DNA from: SHVO01 sp041906145
GTDB taxonomy: Bacteria > Pseudomonadota > Alphaproteobacteria > Rhodospirillales > Rhodospirillaceae
Assembly: GCA_041906145.1 (NCBI GenBank)
Contig: JAYRJU010000005.1
Coordinates: forward strand, 240,924-304,923
Direction of reading: 5' to 3'
Length of the DNA: 64,000 nt
A program made the translations under genes and the position numbers. This document shows, piece after piece, positions 1 to 9,221 of this stretch; the first letter of the stretch is position 1, and every line of letters begins with the position of its first letter. The notes under the pieces were generated by a model that saw nothing but the letters and a program-made list of their open reading frames with translations, was not told the DNA's origin and ran no database searches.

Positions 1-207
1 TTTGATTCCGTTCGGCGTACTGATGACGAGATCGGCGCCACCGCGGCTGAACATGCTGGTCAGGAGCAACTCGCGATTCGGGATGATGACGACGCCGTCC
101 TCGGCGTGGATCTCGCGCACATCCAGCCACTGCCGCACCGCTTCCGAGGCGTTCGCGGATTGAGGTGATTCCCCAGGCCTAAAATCAGTGCGCAATTGGC
201 TTACCAA
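1..207 (-). CDS. Partial unrecognised protein, N-terminal part, cut by the window edge
   Basis: A minus-strand frame stays open from an in-frame stop at 208-210 to the window edge, about 69 codons. It has no ATG; TTG at 207 or an internal GTG would have to serve as start. The translation includes the stretch EDGVVIIPNRELLL, which loosely recalls the DG-x-V-x-IPN motif of MscS-type channels, but no membrane segment is visible in what remains. I do not recognise the protein. It lies downstream of the TolC-like gene on the same strand. Confidence 0.3.
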   Translation of the reverse strand, partial: MVSQLRTDFRPGESPQSANASEAVRQWLDVREIHAEDGVVIIPNRELLLTSMFSRGGADLVISTPNGIK

Positions 208-254
208 TAGCTATGGAGCAAAAACGGATCGGCCGCCTTGCTCAGGGTTCAGGT

Positions 255-1568
255 CTATTTCGCCGCCGCTCCGGGCGAAATGGCATCAACTTCTAGCCGC
301 CCGATCGCGAGCAGGAGCTGATAGGCCGCAAGCCGCGCATCGTAGAGAGCCGAAGCATAGTTGATGCGCGCGGAAAAAACTTCGTTCTCGGCGTCGAGCA
401 CGTTGATCACGGTTTCTTTGCCCGCTTCGCGCAACTTGGTCCGCGAGCCGAACACTTCCGAAGCGATGTTAACGGCATTCTCCAGAAGCCCCACGCGCTC
501 ATTGGCCGTCTGCAGCGAATGCCAGGCAAGGCGCGTTTGCTCTTCGACTTTACGGCGTGTCTGCTGGTAGTCCGCACGGCGCGCGTCGGTGTCTGCGGCA
601 GCCTGCGCAGCCCGGGACTGCGTGGATAGACCGCTGAACAGCGTCCATGTCGCCTGCACCTTCGCCGACTTGTCGCGGCGAATGCCGGGAGCGCCGTTGA
701 AGTCCCGCTCGTATTTGCTTTGCAGGACAATATCGAGGCTCGGATAATATTCGGCATTGATCGCGTCGCGCTGCTCGTTGCCGATATCGATGCGCTTATT
801 GGCGCTTTCGACTTGCGCGTTCTCGGCCAGGGCAATCGCAACCGCTTCGTCGATGGTCTTCGGCAAAAGATGATCTGGCGGCGGCGGCAACGTCATGCCC
901 TTTTGTTCGGGCGGATGGCTGAAAACTTGCAAATAGCGTGCGCGGGATTCATCAAGGGCGCCTCGCGTTGCCACATAACGTTCCATCGAGAACTGGAGCC
1001 GGGACTTGGCCTGGAGCACATCGACGCTGATGCCGGACCCGCGGCGAACGCGCTCGTCTTCCAGGTTCAGTTGCTTTCTGATGTTGTCGCCGTTCTGCGA
1101 CGTCAGTGTCACGAGTTCCGCCTGACGCAGGACATTGATGTAGGCGGTGGCGCCTTCGTACAGCACGTTCTGACGTGTGTTCGTGAGCGACAAATCGAGG
1201 ACGTTGAGCTGAAGGCGCGCGGCGCGGCGGTTGGCGAACTTACGTCCGCCGTCGAAGATATTCTCGCGCAAGGTCAGCGCGTAGTTCTCGGCGTCCGTGT
1301 CAAAGGGACCGTCGGGCGATGCACGGAAAGCCGGGGTGTTGATCCGTTCGTAGCCATTGCCTCCGGCCACGTCGAGACTGGGCAGGAAGGGCGAGAGCGT
1401 CGCGCGCAGCCCCTGCTCACCGGCGGCCCGTTGCGCTTCGGCGGACTTGATCATGGGATGATCGCTCGCGAGCCCTCGCAGTTCCGTCTCCAGGGATTGA
1501 GCGAAGCCATCTGCCGCCGGCGCACTAATGGCTAAAACCGCACAAGCGGCGAGAAAATATGACCGCAT
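255..1568 (-). CDS. TolC-family outer membrane channel protein
   Basis: This 437-residue protein belongs to the TolC/outer-membrane-efflux family, which forms trimeric channels for type I secretion or drug efflux. A signal peptide (about residues 1-23, ending GFA-QS) is followed by two repeated efflux halves. The first contains the typical LRENIFDGGR strand, and the second contains WTLFSGLSTQSR at the equivalent place. The longer frame begins at a TTG (1589), but the purine-rich GAGGGGG just after it makes a good ribosome site for ATG at 1568, so that start is used. No permease or adaptor adjoins it directly; the next operon upstream is an RND pump with its own NodT-type channel. The partner is therefore unknown. 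Confidence 0.88.
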   Translation of the reverse strand: MRSYFLAACAVLAISAPAADGFAQSLETELRGLASDHPMIKSAEAQRAAGEQGLRATLSPFLPSLDVAGGNGYERINTPAFRASPDGPFDTDAENYALTLRENIFDGGRKFANRRAARLQLNVLDLSLTNTRQNVLYEGATAYINVLRQAELVTLTSQNGDNIRKQLNLEDERVRRGSGISVDVLQAKSRLQFSMERYVATRGALDESRARYLQVFSHPPEQKGMTLPPPPDHLLPKTIDEAVAIALAENAQVESANKRIDIGNEQRDAINAEYYPSLDIVLQSKYERDFNGAPGIRRDKSAKVQATWTLFSGLSTQSRAAQAAADTDARRADYQQTRRKVEEQTRLAWHSLQTANERVGLLENAVNIASEVFGSRTKLREAGKETVINVLDAENEVFSARINYASALYDARLAAYQLLLAIGRLEVDAISPGAAAK

Positions 1569-1789
1569 CGAACCAGAAATCCCCCTCAAGCCCCTCTATC
1601 GTCTCTATAGGAAGGGTCTAGGGGCGTCAAACGAACCCACGATGCGGCGAAACCGCCTCTTAACTAGTTGAAATTACATAATAATTTAAGATGTTCTGAT
1701 TGCTAGTCGAAACCGATGAGGGCTGCCAAAACCGCACCTATTAGCGGGTCTTCGTTAGAATCGCACAACCGAAAGTTGGCCGTGCGTTT

Positions 1790-1822
1790 GGAGCGGGGAC
1801 GGGGCGGCACGCCCCGCGCTCC
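1790..1822 (-). terminator. GC-rich hairpin after the Nudix gene, possible terminator
   Basis: GGAGCG at 1790-1795 can pair with CGCTCC at 1817-1822, with an inner GGGGC/GCCCC stem. It sits just beyond the stop of the last gene of the efflux operon. There is no T-run on the minus strand, so it may be only a structured 3' end. The AT-rich stretch at about 1660-1700 is the likeliest promoter region for the TolC-like gene, though no clear -35/-10 pair was identified. Confidence 0.3.
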
Positions 1823-1843
1823 ATTGGTCCGGTCGTGGGAATG

Positions 1844-2608
1844 CTACCGGTCGAAATCGAACACTGAACCGCCGTAACCGGCGGCGGCCGGCAGGTATGC
1901 CCGCCGCCCCACCGGCGTGTCTTCGACCACGGGCAGCACGATGACAATCCGGCTGGCGCGGGCCGTCGCCAGAGCCTCCATCACCGTTCCGGCGCGGTTC
2001 AGTTTCTCAAGGTTGCGCCGGGTCACGAACTCGAGCTTGCCTCCGGCGGCGCCGGCGAGTGCGCGCTCGGGCGTAATCCACAAAGAGTCCACGGATTCCT
2101 CGCCGTCATGAGCCGCCACCTGATCCCCAGGCGCTGCCGCGACGAAGAACATCGTGTCATAGCGCTTGGGGAATACGGGGGGCGTGATCCAGTGCGCGAA
2201 GGGAACAAGAAAGTCGGCCGCGAGCCTCAGCCCCTCACCTGCGAGAAGATCGGCGAATGCGAGCTCGCCCTTCGCAAGAGCCTTCCGCGCCGCGCTCAAA
2301 CGATCGACGGACGGCGCCTCAATCAGACCATCCCCCTTGCGCGCGAGCAAGATCCCGCCTTCCTCGAAAGTTTCCCGCAGAGCGCCGATGCGGAAAGCCA
2401 TGGCCGCCTCATCGATTCCGGGCACGGGCGGACAAAGCTCGCCGCGCCGCGCGAGCGCGCGGTCGGATTTGTCGATGCATCCGCCCGGAAACACCAACGC
2501 GTCACCCGCAAAGCCCATCGCGTGATGACGGCGCACCATAAAAACTTCGAGGCCGGCGCTACCATCTCGCAAAAGCAAGACGGTGGCAGCCGGCCTCGTT
2601 TCAATCAC
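1844..2608 (-). CDS. Nudix hydrolase (NUDT19-like type)
   Basis: This 254-residue protein has a recognisable Nudix box, LRETFEEGGIL, at about residues 77-87 (core RExxxEExG). It is preceded by the FPGG segment at 40-43. The long insert between the PGG and the REXXEE core is typical of the NUDT19/CoA-diphosphatase-like branch rather than of MutT. The start is GTG at 2608, with GGAG about nine bases upstream. It begins seven bases after the RND permease stop, so it is probably co-transcribed as the last gene of the efflux operon. Members hydrolyse nucleoside diphosphates linked to another moiety; the substrate here cannot be read from sequence. No signal peptide is seen, so it is cytosolic. Confidence 0.85.
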   Translation of the reverse strand: MIETRPAATVLLLRDGSAGLEVFMVRRHHAMGFAGDALVFPGGCIDKSDRALARRGELCPPVPGIDEAAMAFRIGALRETFEEGGILLARKGDGLIEAPSVDRLSAARKALAKGELAFADLLAGEGLRLAADFLVPFAHWITPPVFPKRYDTMFFVAAAPGDQVAAHDGEESVDSLWITPERALAGAAGGKLEFVTRRNLEKLNRAGTVMEALATARASRIVIVLPVVEDTPVGRRAYLPAAAGYGGSVFDFDR

Positions 2609-2614
2609 GAAAAG

Positions 2615-5600
2615 CTACTCCGCCGGCGCGTTGCTTGCGGTGAGCTTCTTGGCCTCCATGGCGCGGTGATCGGTCGCAAGCACCATGTACACCGCCGGCA
2701 CCACGAACAACGTGAACAGCGTGCCGATGGAGATGCCGGTGAAGATCACCAGCCCGATATTGAAGCGCGCGCCGGCGCCCGCGCCGCTCGCGATGATCAG
2801 CGGAAGCACGCCGAACACCATCGCCGCGGTCGTCATCAGGATGGGGCGCAGACGGATGCTGACGGCTTCTTCAACGGCTTCCAGTTTCGATTTACCCGCC
2901 AGCTGCAGCTCGTTGGCGAACTCAACGATCAGAATTCCGTGTTTACTGATGAGTCCCATCAGCGTCACCAGACCGACCTGCGTGTAGATGTTGATGCTCG
3001 TCCCGCCGATCCCAAGACTGATGAAGATCAGCGCTCCGGCGATAGACATCGGCACCGACACCAGGATGATCACCGGATCGCGGAAGCTTTCGAACAGCGC
3101 CGCGAGCGCGAGGTAGATGATGATCAGCGCGAAGCCGAAAGTGATCAGGAAGCCCGATGACTCGTTCATGAACTGACGGCTCGGACCGCCGTAATCGAGA
3201 TAATAGCCGTCCGGCAGAATCTTAGCCGCGATATCCTGCAACTTGGTGATAGCGTCACCCGTGCTGACCCCCGGCATCGGCACGCCCTGCAAGGTCGCGG
3301 CGTTCAGCTGCTGGAAGTGCGCGAGGGACTCCGGAACCGTCTTGTTCGAGATCGTCGCGATGGTCGACAGCGGCACCATGTCACCCGAACCTGTGCGGAT
3401 CTGATAGTCCAGGATTTGTTCGGGATTCAGACGGTACTCCTGCTGAACCTGCGGGATCACCTTGTACGAGCGGCCTTCGATGCTGAAGTAGTTCACGTAG
3501 CCGCCGCCAAGCATGGCGGCCAAGGCATTACCCACGTCGCTCATGGTCAGACCGATCTGCGCCGCCTTGTTGCGGTCGATATCGATGCTGATCTGTGGAC
3601 GCGTGAACTTCAGGTCCGACATCAGGAACATGAACTGTCCGCTCTTCAAAGCTTCCTGCAGGAACTGCTGGCTGACCTCGTTGAGCTGATTGAACGACTG
3701 CGTCGTGCCGATGGCGATTTGGATAGGCAGACCCTGCGCGCCCGGCAGCGACGGCGGGGCGAACAGCTGCGGCTGGATGCCGGCGATCTGGCCGAGGTCC
3801 TGCTGGGCGACTTGCTGCAACTCCTGAGCCGACCGGTCGCGCTGGTCCCAAGTCTTCAGGGGGAAGCCCGCGATCGATTGGCCCGGAAGCTCCATCTGGA
3901 AGATGTGCGCGACTTCCGGATACTTCACAGCGAGGGAGTAGAGCTGGTCGCCGTACATACGGCGTTGCTCCAGGGTCGCGTTGGAAGCCGGTGTCGAGAA
4001 CGCGAGGAGAAAGCCTTCGTCCTCCTGGGGCGCCAGTTCCTTTTGCGACCAGCTGTACAGGAAGAAAATCCCGCCGAGGACGAGCACCGCGAATAGGATG
4101 GTCACGGGCACGGTCGTCAGACTCGATTTCACCGCGCGCATATAACGCGAGTGCACCTGCTCGAAGGTCGCATCCACGTAATGCAGCAACTTCTTTTCCC
4201 ATTCCGGTGCTTCGGCGATGGGGCGCAGCATGCGCGAGGCCATCATCGGAGACAGGGTGAGCGCGACGATCGCCGAGATCGTCACGGCGCCGACCAGGGT
4301 GAATGCAAATTCGGTAAACAGAGTGCCGGTGAGGCCGCCCTGGAAGCCGATCGGGACGTAGACCGCTACGAGCACCACGGTCATCGCCAGGATAGGCCCG
4401 CCGAGTTCCTGCGCCGCACGGATCGCAGCATCGAAGGGCTTCATGCCTTCTTCCAGGTGGCGAGTGACGTTCTCGACAACGATGATTGCGTCATCGACCA
4501 CGAGACCGATGCCGAGCACGAGCGCCAGGAGGGTAAGCAGATTGATCGAGAAGCCCATCGCCAGCATGACCACGAGCGTTCCGATCAACGACAGCGGCAT
4601 GGCGATGGCCGGAATGGCCACCGCGCGCGGGCTGCCCATGAAGGCAAATACGACGATGGTGACAATGATCAGAGCTTCGACGAGTGTCCAGATCACTTCG
4701 CTGATGGCGGCGTTCACGAAGTCGGTCACGTCATAGACGATCTCGCCCGTCAGGCCTTCAGGTAACTCGGCGACGATCCCCGGCCACTGGGCCCGCACAC
4801 GGTCCACGACTTCGAGTAGATTCGAGCCCGGAGCCGGCATAATCCCGATGAACACCGATTCCTTGCCGTCGAACGAGACCGCGGTTTCGTATTCTTCCGA
4901 ACCCAGGCGGACGTCAGCGACGTCCTTGAGGCGCACGATAGCGTCGCCTTCCTGTTTGACGATGAGTTGCTCGAACTCTTCCGCCGATGAAAGGCTGGTG
5001 GAGGCGGTCAGCGTGGTCTGGACCATCTGGCCGCGGGTACTGCCGATGCCGGCGATATAGTCGTTCTGCGCGAGGCGATTGGTGACGTCCGCGGCTGTGA
5101 TGCCCACCGCGGCCATGCGGGCGGGATCCAGCCAGGCACGCAACGCGAAGTTCTTAGCGCCGAGGATTTCGGCGTTCTGCACGCCTTCGACGGCCTGCAG
5201 TTTCGGCTGCACGATACGCACCAGATAATCGGTGATCTGGTTCTGGGCCAAGACTTGGCTGTAGAAGCCGATGTACATGGAATGGGTACCCATCCCGATG
5301 CCCAGCGCGATCACCGGTTGCTGCGACTGCGGCGGCAGCGCGTTGCGCGCGGCGTTCACCTTCGCGCTGATCTCCGTCATCGCGCGGTTGGAATCGTAGT
5401 TCAGGCGCAGGTTGACCGTGATGGTCGATACGCCGCTCGAACTGACCGACGTCATGTAGTCGATGCCGTTGGCTTGAGCGATCGCGTTTTCCAGCGGGGT
5501 CGTGATAAAGCCCGCCACCACGTCGGGGTCCGCGCCGTAGTAGGCGGTCGTGACCGTGATGATGCTGGTTTCGACCTGCGGATACTGCTGGATCGGCAGG

Positions 5601-5698
5601 CTGAAGAACGCCCGCAACCCCAGGACCAGAATCACCAGGCTCACCACCGTCGCGAGGACGGGGCGCTGAACGAAAATATCAGTGAATGATTTTTTCAT
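2615..5698 (-). CDS. RND multidrug efflux permease (HAE-1 family)
   Basis: At 1027 residues this is a full-length inner-membrane RND pump of the AcrB/MexB type, which exports hydrophobic and amphiphilic compounds using the proton gradient. The N-terminus FVQRPVLATVVSL is the first membrane helix. The paired aspartates of the TM4 proton relay are present in LVVDDAIIVVEN (D402, D403). Two repeated halves, each with large periplasmic loops, are evident, and the second half ends with the usual GLISKHGILIVEFAN region. It lies ten bases after the adaptor gene and just before the Nudix gene. Substrate range cannot be predicted. Confidence 0.95.
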   Translation of the reverse strand: MKKSFTDIFVQRPVLATVVSLVILVLGLRAFFSLPIQQYPQVETSIITVTTAYYGADPDVVAGFITTPLENAIAQANGIDYMTSVSSSGVSTITVNLRLNYDSNRAMTEISAKVNAARNALPPQSQQPVIALGIGMGTHSMYIGFYSQVLAQNQITDYLVRIVQPKLQAVEGVQNAEILGAKNFALRAWLDPARMAAVGITAADVTNRLAQNDYIAGIGSTRGQMVQTTLTASTSLSSAEEFEQLIVKQEGDAIVRLKDVADVRLGSEEYETAVSFDGKESVFIGIMPAPGSNLLEVVDRVRAQWPGIVAELPEGLTGEIVYDVTDFVNAAISEVIWTLVEALIIVTIVVFAFMGSPRAVAIPAIAMPLSLIGTLVVMLAMGFSINLLTLLALVLGIGLVVDDAIIVVENVTRHLEEGMKPFDAAIRAAQELGGPILAMTVVLVAVYVPIGFQGGLTGTLFTEFAFTLVGAVTISAIVALTLSPMMASRMLRPIAEAPEWEKKLLHYVDATFEQVHSRYMRAVKSSLTTVPVTILFAVLVLGGIFFLYSWSQKELAPQEDEGFLLAFSTPASNATLEQRRMYGDQLYSLAVKYPEVAHIFQMELPGQSIAGFPLKTWDQRDRSAQELQQVAQQDLGQIAGIQPQLFAPPSLPGAQGLPIQIAIGTTQSFNQLNEVSQQFLQEALKSGQFMFLMSDLKFTRPQISIDIDRNKAAQIGLTMSDVGNALAAMLGGGYVNYFSIEGRSYKVIPQVQQEYRLNPEQILDYQIRTGSGDMVPLSTIATISNKTVPESLAHFQQLNAATLQGVPMPGVSTGDAITKLQDIAAKILPDGYYLDYGGPSRQFMNESSGFLITFGFALIIIYLALAALFESFRDPVIILVSVPMSIAGALIFISLGIGGTSINIYTQVGLVTLMGLISKHGILIVEFANELQLAGKSKLEAVEEAVSIRLRPILMTTAAMVFGVLPLIIASGAGAGARFNIGLVIFTGISIGTLFTLFVVPAVYMVLATDHRAMEAKKLTASNAPAE

Positions 5699-5708
5699 CG
5701 TCCATCCG

Positions 5709-6848
5709 TTACTGCATCACGGGTTTCGGAGCGGGGTTCATCGAAGGCTGCAGCGTGTTGTTGATCACCAGCGGCGATCCCGGCAGCAGCTTCATCTGAC
5801 CCGCGGTCACGACGACATCGCCTTCCTTGATCCCGGAAGTTACCGCGATCTGGTCGCCGCGCGTGGGGCCGGTGGTGACGAACGTCTGACGCGCGGTCAG
5901 CTTCGGCTGGCCCTTGTCGTCCTTGCCGTCTTCCATGGCGACATAGACGGTGCTGCCATACGGATTGAAGGTGATCGCGGTCTGCGGCAGCGTCAGGTGT
6001 TGCTGCGGCTTGCCCGCTTCAATGACCAGGTTCGCCGACGCGCCCGGCAGTAGGTGGTGGTTCTTGTTCGAGAAACGCGCGCGTACAAGAACGTTACGGC
6101 TCTTGATGTCGACTTTCGGGTCGATGGCCGCAATCGTGCCTTCAAAGGTCTCTTCACCGGTCGCATCGGTGGTCAGGCGCACTTTCTGGCCCGCGACCAC
6201 GCGCGCGGCGTCGTCAGCCGGCAGATAGAAGTCGGCGAAGATGGACTCCAGCGACTGCAGCGTCACGACCGCCTCGCCCGGATTGATATATTGACCTTCG
6301 TCCACGCGGCGCACGCCAAGGCGGCCGCTGAACGGTGCACGCACGACCTTCTTGTTGAGGGTCGCGCGCTGTTGGGCGACGGCGGCTTCGGCGTTTTTGA
6401 GGTTCGCGGCATCAACATCGAGCGAGGCCTTGCTGATGGCCTTGGCTTCGAACTGGCGCTGGTTGCGCTCAAACTGCGAGCGGGCGAGGTCGGCAGAGGT
6501 CTGCAGCGCCGCGAGGCGCGCCTGCTCGTCTTCGATGCGCAGCTCGAGCAGCACCGTTCCGGCCTTCACTTCGTCGCCTGATTCAAAGTGAATATTGTCG
6601 ACGATGCCGGGTACTTCAACCGACAGATCGGCGCCGCGCTCGGCGCGTAAACTGCCGACGGCCGTGATCGTGGGCTGCCAGGGCTGCATTTTCGCGGTGA
6701 TGGTGGACACCGTCTGCGGCGGCAGGTTCCCGGGGTTCATGAACTTGGCGATCATGATGCCCTTGAAGATCTGGAAGCCGAACAGCAGGCCGCCGACAAC
6801 CGCGACCACGACCACGACGATGATGGTGCGCTTAGTGGTGACGTTCAT
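5709..6848 (-). CDS. RND efflux periplasmic adaptor (membrane fusion protein)
   Basis: This 379-residue adaptor has an N-terminal membrane anchor (about residues 8-28, rich in valine), then the lipoyl/barrel-sandwich segments. The first half is VEVPGIVDNIHFESGDEVKAG and the matching half is VRAPFSGRLGVRRVDEGQ, either side of an alpha-helical hairpin. Beta-barrel and membrane-proximal domains follow. It bridges the inner-membrane permease downstream and the NodT-type lipoprotein encoded upstream. The genes are 49 and 10 bases apart on the same strand, so the pump is one operon. Confidence 0.94.
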   Translation of the reverse strand: MNVTTKRTIIVVVVVAVVGGLLFGFQIFKGIMIAKFMNPGNLPPQTVSTITAKMQPWQPTITAVGSLRAERGADLSVEVPGIVDNIHFESGDEVKAGTVLLELRIEDEQARLAALQTSADLARSQFERNQRQFEAKAISKASLDVDAANLKNAEAAVAQQRATLNKKVVRAPFSGRLGVRRVDEGQYINPGEAVVTLQSLESIFADFYLPADDAARVVAGQKVRLTTDATGEETFEGTIAAIDPKVDIKSRNVLVRARFSNKNHHLLPGASANLVIEAGKPQQHLTLPQTAITFNPYGSTVYVAMEDGKDDKGQPKLTARQTFVTTGPTRGDQIAVTSGIKEGDVVVTAGQMKLLPGSPLVINNTLQPSMNPAPKPVMQ

Positions 6849-6897
6849 GACTTAGTTCCCTCTCGTGTGGCGCTTTGACGCCTTAATCGGTTTGGCT

Positions 6898-8394
6898 TTA
6901 TTCGACCTGTGTCGTGCCCGCGTTCGCGGATTCCTGTTCCCGTTGCTCCCATCCCCCGCCCAGCGCGACGAACAGCGCTGCGGTATCGGAGAAGCGGTTA
7001 GCCTGAGCCTGCACAAGCGCAACCCGCGCCTGCTGATAGCTGCGCTGTGCGTCCAAGAACGACAAAAAGCTTGTGCCGCCCGTTTCAAGCTGCAAGCGGG
7101 CGATTTCGAAATTTTGGCGCGCGGCGGCCTCGGATTCGATCTGCGCCGACAGCGCCACCGCATCGAGCTCCAGCGCCTTAAGCACGTCCGATACGTTCTG
7201 GAACGCGCCCAGCACCGTGCCGCGATACTGCGCGGCCGCGGCGTCATGGGCCGCGATCACGGCCTTGCGGCGGTGGAACAGTTCGCCGCCGCGGAAGATC
7301 GGTTGCAGAAGACCTGCGCCGATACCCCACACGCCGGTTCCGGCGGAGAAGAGATCTTCAATGCGGTTGGCGGAGCTGCCGTAATTCGCATTCAACGTCA
7401 GGCGCGGAAAGATAGCCGCGGTCGCAACCCCGATATCGGCGCTGGCCGCATGCAAGTTCGCTTCGGCGGCGCGAATGTCGGGACGTTGGCCGACCAGCAC
7501 AGACGGCAGGCTCACCGGCAGATCACGCGGCAAAGTCAGTTGCGCGAGATCGATGACCTCGCCCTTATCCTGATCCGGGAAGCGGCCAACCAGCGCGAGA
7601 AGGCGGTTACGCGCCGCCGCCTGCGCTTTTTGCACAGGCGCCAGGGCCGCGCGCGTCTGGGCAACCTGGGTCAACTGCTGCAGGACCTGCACTTCGGGAA
7701 TGCCCCCGAGTTCGAGCTGCTTTCGCAACACTTCGAGCTGCTGGTTCTGTGCCGCGAGGATGTCTTCCGAGGCCGCGACCTGGGCGCTCAGGGACGCTTC
7801 TTCGATGGCCGTTAGCACGACGTTCGACGTCAGAGCGAGGAACGCCGCTTCTTTCTGGAACTGCGCGGCTTCGCGGCGGGCGTCATAGCCCTCCACCGTG
7901 CGGCGCGTCATGCCGAAGATGTCCGGTGAATAGGAAACCGAAACCTGGGCCGTGGCGATATTGTAGGGCGAGCGCGAACCGCCGCCGCTCTGGAAACCCT
8001 GGAAGCTCTGCTGACGATTGAACCCCGCGGTGCCTTCGACATACGGCCAGAACGAGTCCCGTTCGGCCTTATAGATTTCATCAGCCTGACGCAGGCTGGC
8101 TTCAGCGGCTTCGAGTGATGGATTGTTGGCGATGGCTTCGGTGACAAGGGCGTTGAGCGCGGGCGAGTTATAGAGTTCCCACCATGCGCCAGCGACGCTT
8201 TCGCCGGGCACGAAGCGCTGCGCCGTTCCGGCCGGCCCTTGCGAGGACGCGGTTTCAGCCGGCAGCGGCCGCGAACTGTAGGTCGCCTTCGGCGCTTGCG
8301 GCCGTTCGAAGTCCGGACCGAGTGCGCAACTTGAAAGGAGAACCCCCACAAGCCCCGTCGCCGTCACCTTATATAAAGCACGCAATGCGCTCAT
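6898..8394 (-). CDS. RND efflux outer-membrane lipoprotein (NodT family)
   Basis: This 498-residue protein carries a lipoprotein signal with lipobox LSSC (Cys23) and two copies of the outer-membrane-efflux domain. It would form the exit duct of the RND pump. The reading frame is open much further upstream, to 8670, but that extension has no homology-like features, overlaps the divergent mobA-like gene and would bury the signal peptide. ATG at 8394 is therefore chosen. Being the first gene of the operon (channel, adaptor, permease, Nudix), it sets the promoter in the 245-base gap shared with the divergent gene at 8640. No regulator gene is nearby. Confidence 0.92.
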   Translation of the reverse strand: MSALRALYKVTATGLVGVLLSSCALGPDFERPQAPKATYSSRPLPAETASSQGPAGTAQRFVPGESVAGAWWELYNSPALNALVTEAIANNPSLEAAEASLRQADEIYKAERDSFWPYVEGTAGFNRQQSFQGFQSGGGSRSPYNIATAQVSVSYSPDIFGMTRRTVEGYDARREAAQFQKEAAFLALTSNVVLTAIEEASLSAQVAASEDILAAQNQQLEVLRKQLELGGIPEVQVLQQLTQVAQTRAALAPVQKAQAAARNRLLALVGRFPDQDKGEVIDLAQLTLPRDLPVSLPSVLVGQRPDIRAAEANLHAASADIGVATAAIFPRLTLNANYGSSANRIEDLFSAGTGVWGIGAGLLQPIFRGGELFHRRKAVIAAHDAAAAQYRGTVLGAFQNVSDVLKALELDAVALSAQIESEAAARQNFEIARLQLETGGTSFLSFLDAQRSYQQARVALVQAQANRFSDTAALFVALGGGWEQREQESANAGTTQVE

Positions 8395-8639
8395 GATGTT
8401 CACTTTTGGTTCGCTTTTTCGGCGCTTCAAGTACCCTCCGGGCCCCCACCCGGCAAGCACAAATTTAGGATGTGGGGGGGTGGCAAGACCGTATAAGGGC
8501 GCAAGATAAACCATTCGGCACAAGCTCGCGAAAAATGTCATAAAATCGTTGCAGAATAAGTAGATAGCCAGTCCGCACGCGCGCGGGCGTATCAGCGGGT
8601 CGCATCCATGCGGACAATCATCCTCGGCCACCCCATTCA

Positions 8640-9221
8640 ATGAACGATTCAGCCATCCCCAATCCGACATTTGGAGTCCTGATTCTCGCCGGAGGCCGGT
8701 CCTCGCGCATGGGGGCCGACAAAGCTTCCCTACCCTATAGGGGAGTGACTCTGCTTTCTCACATGCGAGATCTGGCTGACCGGGCCGGCGCCGCCTCCGT
8801 TCTGGTGGGCGGCGGTCCCAAGGGAGATATCAAAGATCTCGTCGAGGGTGCTGGACCGGTCGCCAGCCTTTGCGCATTGGCGGACCACACCAGCCGCTGT
8901 GCCGGGCCGCTGCGCTGGGTCGTCCTGCCCGTAGACATGCCGTTGCTGGAGCCCGCGCTCATCCGCAGGCTCGCGGCGGCGCAAGCGCGGGCGGCTGCTT
9001 ATACTAGCCTCCCCCTGCCCCTCGCGCTCACCCTTGACGCACACGCGCAAACCATCCTCGAACGCGTGAAAGCGCGCCTGATGGCCCATGAGAGCGTCGC
9101 TGTATGGCACGTCCTCGCCCTTTTGGAGGGGCAGGACCTCACCGCCGACGATGGCGAGCGCGCGCAATTGATCAACGCCAACACCCCAGAAGAGTGGAGC
9201 CGGCTCAATGACCGTTCTTAA
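8640..9221 (+). CDS. MobA-like NTP transferase (molybdenum cofactor guanylyltransferase type)
   Basis: The 193-residue protein begins with the nucleotide-binding signature LAGGRSSRMGADK at residues 16-28. That signature defines the MobA/MocA family, which attaches GMP or CMP to molybdopterin. The later VLPVDMPLL segment matches the metal-binding region (Asp of V-x-D-x-P). The length equals that of a stand-alone MobA. It overlaps the following crotonase by 14 bases, suggesting translational coupling. Neither a molybdoenzyme nor other mob/moa genes are in the window, so whether it acts on guanine or cytosine nucleotides is unresolved. Confidence 0.85.
   Translation: MNDSAIPNPTFGVLILAGGRSSRMGADKASLPYRGVTLLSHMRDLADRAGAASVLVGGGPKGDIKDLVEGAGPVASLCALADHTSRCAGPLRWVVLPVDMPLLEPALIRRLAAAQARAAAYTSLPLPLALTLDAHAQTILERVKARLMAHESVAVWHVLALLEGQDLTADDGERAQLINANTPEEWSRLNDRS

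Noticed and set aside
2108..3160. A 350-codon plus-strand frame across the Nudix and RND permease genes
   Set aside because: Opposite two confident genes, extremely Arg/His/Asp-rich and crossing their boundary.
8395..8670. N-terminal extension of the NodT lipoprotein
   Set aside because: It would overlap the divergent mobA-like gene and place the lipoprotein signal inside the protein; ATG at 8394 fits the lipobox.
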